Below are positions 61,592 through 64,000 of a stretch of DNA of 64,000 bases, in pieces. Under the pieces are notes generated by a model. That model did not search any database. It saw only the letters and a list, made by a program, of their open reading frames with translations, and was not told where the DNA came from. Origin of the DNA: a bacterium (GTDB lineage: Bacteria > UBP6 > UBA1177 > JAKLFG01); assembly GCA_022709425.1 (NCBI GenBank), contig JAKLIW010000008.1, positions 62,001-126,000 of the forward strand, read 5' to 3'. Numbering within the stretch: position 1 is the first letter of the stretch; the number at the start of each line of letters is the position of its first letter. Both the position numbers and the translations under genes were made by a program.

Positions 61592-63289
61592 ATGTTCAAG
61601 AACATGACGCTGATTACGGTCGCTTTGCTCTTCACCGCCTCCTGCGGCGGGGTGAAGACTTCGGGGCACAAGGATGACGACGCGCTGGCTGGGAATGATC
61701 TGGACCTTATCGTGTCGGGCGACGAGGATGATCCGTTCGCGATCGATACCGTCGGCGACGACACCGACCAGACGGGCAACGATAACGCGCAGAACGACGA
61801 GCAGAACGATGAACAGTCGGATCAGGATATCGTTTCGCCGACCTGCGGCAACGGGACGGTGGAAGGGGTCGAGCTGTGCGACGGCACGGTTGATAACTGC
61901 GTAGATATCGATCCCTACAAGTATTCCAGCGGTAAGGCCAAATGTCTCGACAACTGCACCGGCTGGGACACCGCCACCTGCATCGGGCAGGACCAGTGCA
62001 CCGCCTACCAGAGAAGCTGTATCGACAGCACCCATTACGCGGTCTGCGACGACTATGACGCGGACGGTTACACCGAATGGGGCGATCCGCTGCTGTGCGA
62101 CGGCGGCGGGACCTGCTCCGGGAACGGCGACTGTTCGGGCGACTGTACCTCCCACTATTCCTACGAATGCGCTTCCGGCGATGTCTATTATTTCGATTCG
62201 TGCGGGACGATGGAGGACAAGAAGAGTGAGTGCGGCGCGAGCGGATACGACGGCGATCCTTACTGCGGTTCGGGCCATATCTACCGGAACTATGTGACGC
62301 GCGGTTGTTCGGGTTACAGTTGCACGGAGGATACGTCGGCCGAACTCATAGAGACCTGTACCAACGGCTGCACCGGCACCACCTGCAATCCCGAGAAGGC
62401 GGCGACCTGGTATGATTCGACCTCCGGCCTGACATGGCAGAACAGCACGATGACGACCACCAATAAGAGCGGCGCGACGACCTTCTGCGCCGATCTTTCG
62501 CTCGGCGGCTACAGCGACTGGCGCTTGCCGACGATATCGGAGTTGCGGTCGCTGGTGCGGAGCTGTACGGAGATAACCCGGGGCGGCGCCTGCGAGGTGT
62601 ACGACTCGTGTAGCGCCTATACGGGTTGCTGGGTCGAATCCGACTGCGGTTCCTGCGCTACCGGCTCCGGACCCTCCGACACCGGGATGTACTGGGACGC
62701 CGATCTGCTCGACACGGGATCCGGCTTCTGGTCCGCGACGGTCCTGAGCGACTCGACCGCCTACAGTTGGCAGGTGAATTTCACCACCGGGACGCTGACC
62801 TACGGGGATAACGCCACCTCTCTTTCGGTCCGCTGTGTCCGCGGCACGATGACCACCTATTGCGGCGACGGCGAGGTCAATGGGTCCGAGGTCTGTGAAG
62901 GCGACGATACGACCACCTGCGAGGCGGAGCTCGGCAGTTCCTATACCGGCACCGCCTACTGCGCCACCGGCTGCGAATACTGGGATACCGCCTACTGTAC
63001 CGAGGCGACACTCGCCGCTCCCGCCACCATCTCGGCGTCGGACGGTTCCTATACCAGCTATGTCTACGTTTCGTGGAGTTCGGTCACCGGCGCCGATTCC
63101 TACTATCTGTACCGTGCGACCTCGGCATCGGGCAGTTACGCCCTGCTTACCGCTTCCGGCACGACCAATACGTATTATACCGACTATCCGCCGGCGGTGA
63201 GCACCTCCTACTATTACAAAGTGCTGGCGTACGATTCGTATCTTGGTTACAGCGATTACAGTCCCTACGATACGGGCTGGTGCTACTGA
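61592..63289 (+). CDS. DUF1566 and FN3-like lipoprotein
   Basis: Protein of 565 aa. Lipobox FTASC, Asp-rich linker (about 20-90), Cys-rich stalk (CGNGTVEGVELCDGTVDNC), a DUF1566 domain at about 268-430 (TWYDSTSGLTWQN, DWRLPTISELRSL, SVRCVRG), another Cys stretch and a C-terminal fibronectin type III-like domain (APATISASDGSYTSYVYVSW, YYYKVLAYDSY). Same plan as the protein at 27827-30685. Probably surface-exposed and binding. Confidence 0.8.
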   Translation: MFKNMTLITVALLFTASCGGVKTSGHKDDDALAGNDLDLIVSGDEDDPFAIDTVGDDTDQTGNDNAQNDEQNDEQSDQDIVSPTCGNGTVEGVELCDGTVDNCVDIDPYKYSSGKAKCLDNCTGWDTATCIGQDQCTAYQRSCIDSTHYAVCDDYDADGYTEWGDPLLCDGGGTCSGNGDCSGDCTSHYSYECASGDVYYFDSCGTMEDKKSECGASGYDGDPYCGSGHIYRNYVTRGCSGYSCTEDTSAELIETCTNGCTGTTCNPEKAATWYDSTSGLTWQNSTMTTTNKSGATTFCADLSLGGYSDWRLPTISELRSLVRSCTEITRGGACEVYDSCSAYTGCWVESDCGSCATGSGPSDTGMYWDADLLDTGSGFWSATVLSDSTAYSWQVNFTTGTLTYGDNATSLSVRCVRGTMTTYCGDGEVNGSEVCEGDDTTTCEAELGSSYTGTAYCATGCEYWDTAYCTEATLAAPATISASDGSYTSYVYVSWSSVTGADSYYLYRATSASGSYALLTASGTTNTYYTDYPPAVSTSYYYKVLAYDSYLGYSDYSPYDTGWCY

Positions 63290-63358
63290 GCCGTAAACTA
63301 TTCCCGGTTTTCCCACATACCGTCCGAACGGCGAAGAAATGGTCGCGGAGAGGATCGT

Positions 63359-64000
63359 CTAGTCGGTGAGGCAGGCGTTCACCTCGGCGGCGCAGTCGGT
63401 GGTGATGCAGGTCTGACATTCCTGCGTCATGCCGGAGCCGCATTCGGTGGCGCACTGAGCGGCCGCACAGGTCAGTACGGCGTTGTATTCGGCCTGTCCT
63501 TCGGTCGACCCTGCGGTGACGCAGGCGTTGCGGCAGGACTGATCGGCGGCGCAGTTGTTCTGACAGGTGATTATCTCGCTACAGGAGAGGGCATCCGGGA
63601 TACCGTAGCAGGCATTTACCTCGGCGGGGCAGTTGGCGGCGGCGCAGGTCTCGCACTGTTCCACCGTGCCGGCGTCGGGGTCGCATTCGGTGGTGCAGTT
63701 GATGGTGGCGCAGGTCTCCAGCGCGCTGTACTGCTCCTGCGCCGCGGTCGAACCCATCGCGACGCAGGCGTCGATGCAGTCGCGGTCGCCGCTGCAGCTG
63801 TTGCCGCAGTTGACCATCTCTTCGCAGGTCAGTTCGGTGAGCACATCGTCATCGGTCAGGAGCCCGTCCTCGTCGGCGACAATGTCGTCGGACGCGATGT
63901 CGTCGGTCAGCGTTTGGTCGCCCAACAGTGCATCGTCCTCGCCGGCCAGCTCATCGACCACGGCGGTGTCCTCGTCGGGGACCGCGTTGTCGGGGGTGGG
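63359..64000 (-). CDS. Asp-rich, Cys-repeat lipoprotein-like protein, partial
   Basis: The frame stays open to the window edge, so the N-terminus is missing. An Asp/Glu linker (DEDGLLTDDDVLTEL) leads to two similar modules of about 75 aa, each with eight or more Cys: CEEMVNCGNSCSGDRDC to CAAANCPAEVNAC, and CSEIITCQNNCAADQSC to CITTDCAAEVNAC. The pattern is common in myxobacterial exported proteins. It converges with the DUF1566/FN3 gene; 69 bp lie between them. Confidence 0.75.
   Translation of the reverse strand, partial: PTPDNAVPDEDTAVVDELAGEDDALLGDQTLTDDIASDDIVADEDGLLTDDDVLTELTCEEMVNCGNSCSGDRDCIDACVAMGSTAAQEQYSALETCATINCTTECDPDAGTVEQCETCAAANCPAEVNACYGIPDALSCSEIITCQNNCAADQSCRNACVTAGSTEGQAEYNAVLTCAAAQCATECGSGMTQECQTCITTDCAAEVNACLTD

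Overview
The window is a GC-rich chromosomal segment from a Gram-negative, diderm, probably uncultured bacterium. Evidence for this is the many exported lipoproteins with a lipobox followed by long Asp/Thr linkers, the soluble lytic transglycosylase, an AgmX/PglI-like C-terminal domain, dickkopf-like Cys-rich repeats, a split F-type ATP synthase and abundant c-di-GMP proteins. The overall style resembles Myxococcota or other former deltaproteobacteria, but no rRNA is present and I do not assign a taxon. Many genes carry a readable sigma70-type promoter (TTGNNN, 16-18 bp spacer, TATNNT or TACNNT), and Shine-Dalgarno sites are strong.

Layout. 1-8.8 kb: end of a PilZ-like gene, rsmE, an exported C25 (gingipain-like) peptidase, then leftward signalling genes: an MshEN/HD-GYP-like/receiver protein and a three-gene operon (OmpR-type regulator, hybrid histidine kinase, REC-GGDEF). 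8.8-16.7 kb: glycogen phosphorylase, a lytic transglycosylase overlapping a SpoIID-like gene, and a POT-like transporter. 16.8-22.8 kb: a lower-GC defence island on the minus strand: HsdR, an HsdM-HsdS fusion with one target-recognition domain, a DUF3800 protein and a small PBECR/RelE-like putative nuclease, all in one tightly coupled operon. A small structured RNA gene with its own promoter and terminator faces the operon end from the plus strand. 22.8-26.7 kb: formate-tetrahydrofolate ligase, preceded by a structured RNA with an intrinsic terminator, a class III cyclase-like protein and glyQ. 26.9-31.4 kb: an exported protein, a large DUF1566/EGF lipoprotein, a MITE-like palindromic repeat and a DUF2062 protein.

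31.4-40.9 kb: F0F1 ATP synthase split into two leftward operons (AtpZ-a-c, and b'-b-delta-alpha-gamma-beta-epsilon plus a coupled unknown), with an RsbRD-like sensor and a TerC protein between them. The c subunit keeps the sodium-ligand spacing (Q54, E87, S88, Y92). 40.9-49.5 kb: two small lipoproteins, a GAF/HD-GYP phosphodiesterase, a membrane glycosyltransferase plus a DPM-like GT2, aquaporin, and the TldE/TldD pair. 49.5-57.6 kb: a leftward operon of acyltransferase, TPR protein, leuS (with a REP-like palindrome inside the coding sequence), a DUF1016 nuclease and holA. 57.7-64 kb: initiator tRNA, an ICMT-like methyltransferase and a run of lipoproteins with Asp-rich linkers, ending in a truncated Cys-repeat protein.

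The best candidates for undescribed biology are the small RNA/DUF3800/PBECR module attached to the type I restriction operon and the structured RNA upstream of fhs.
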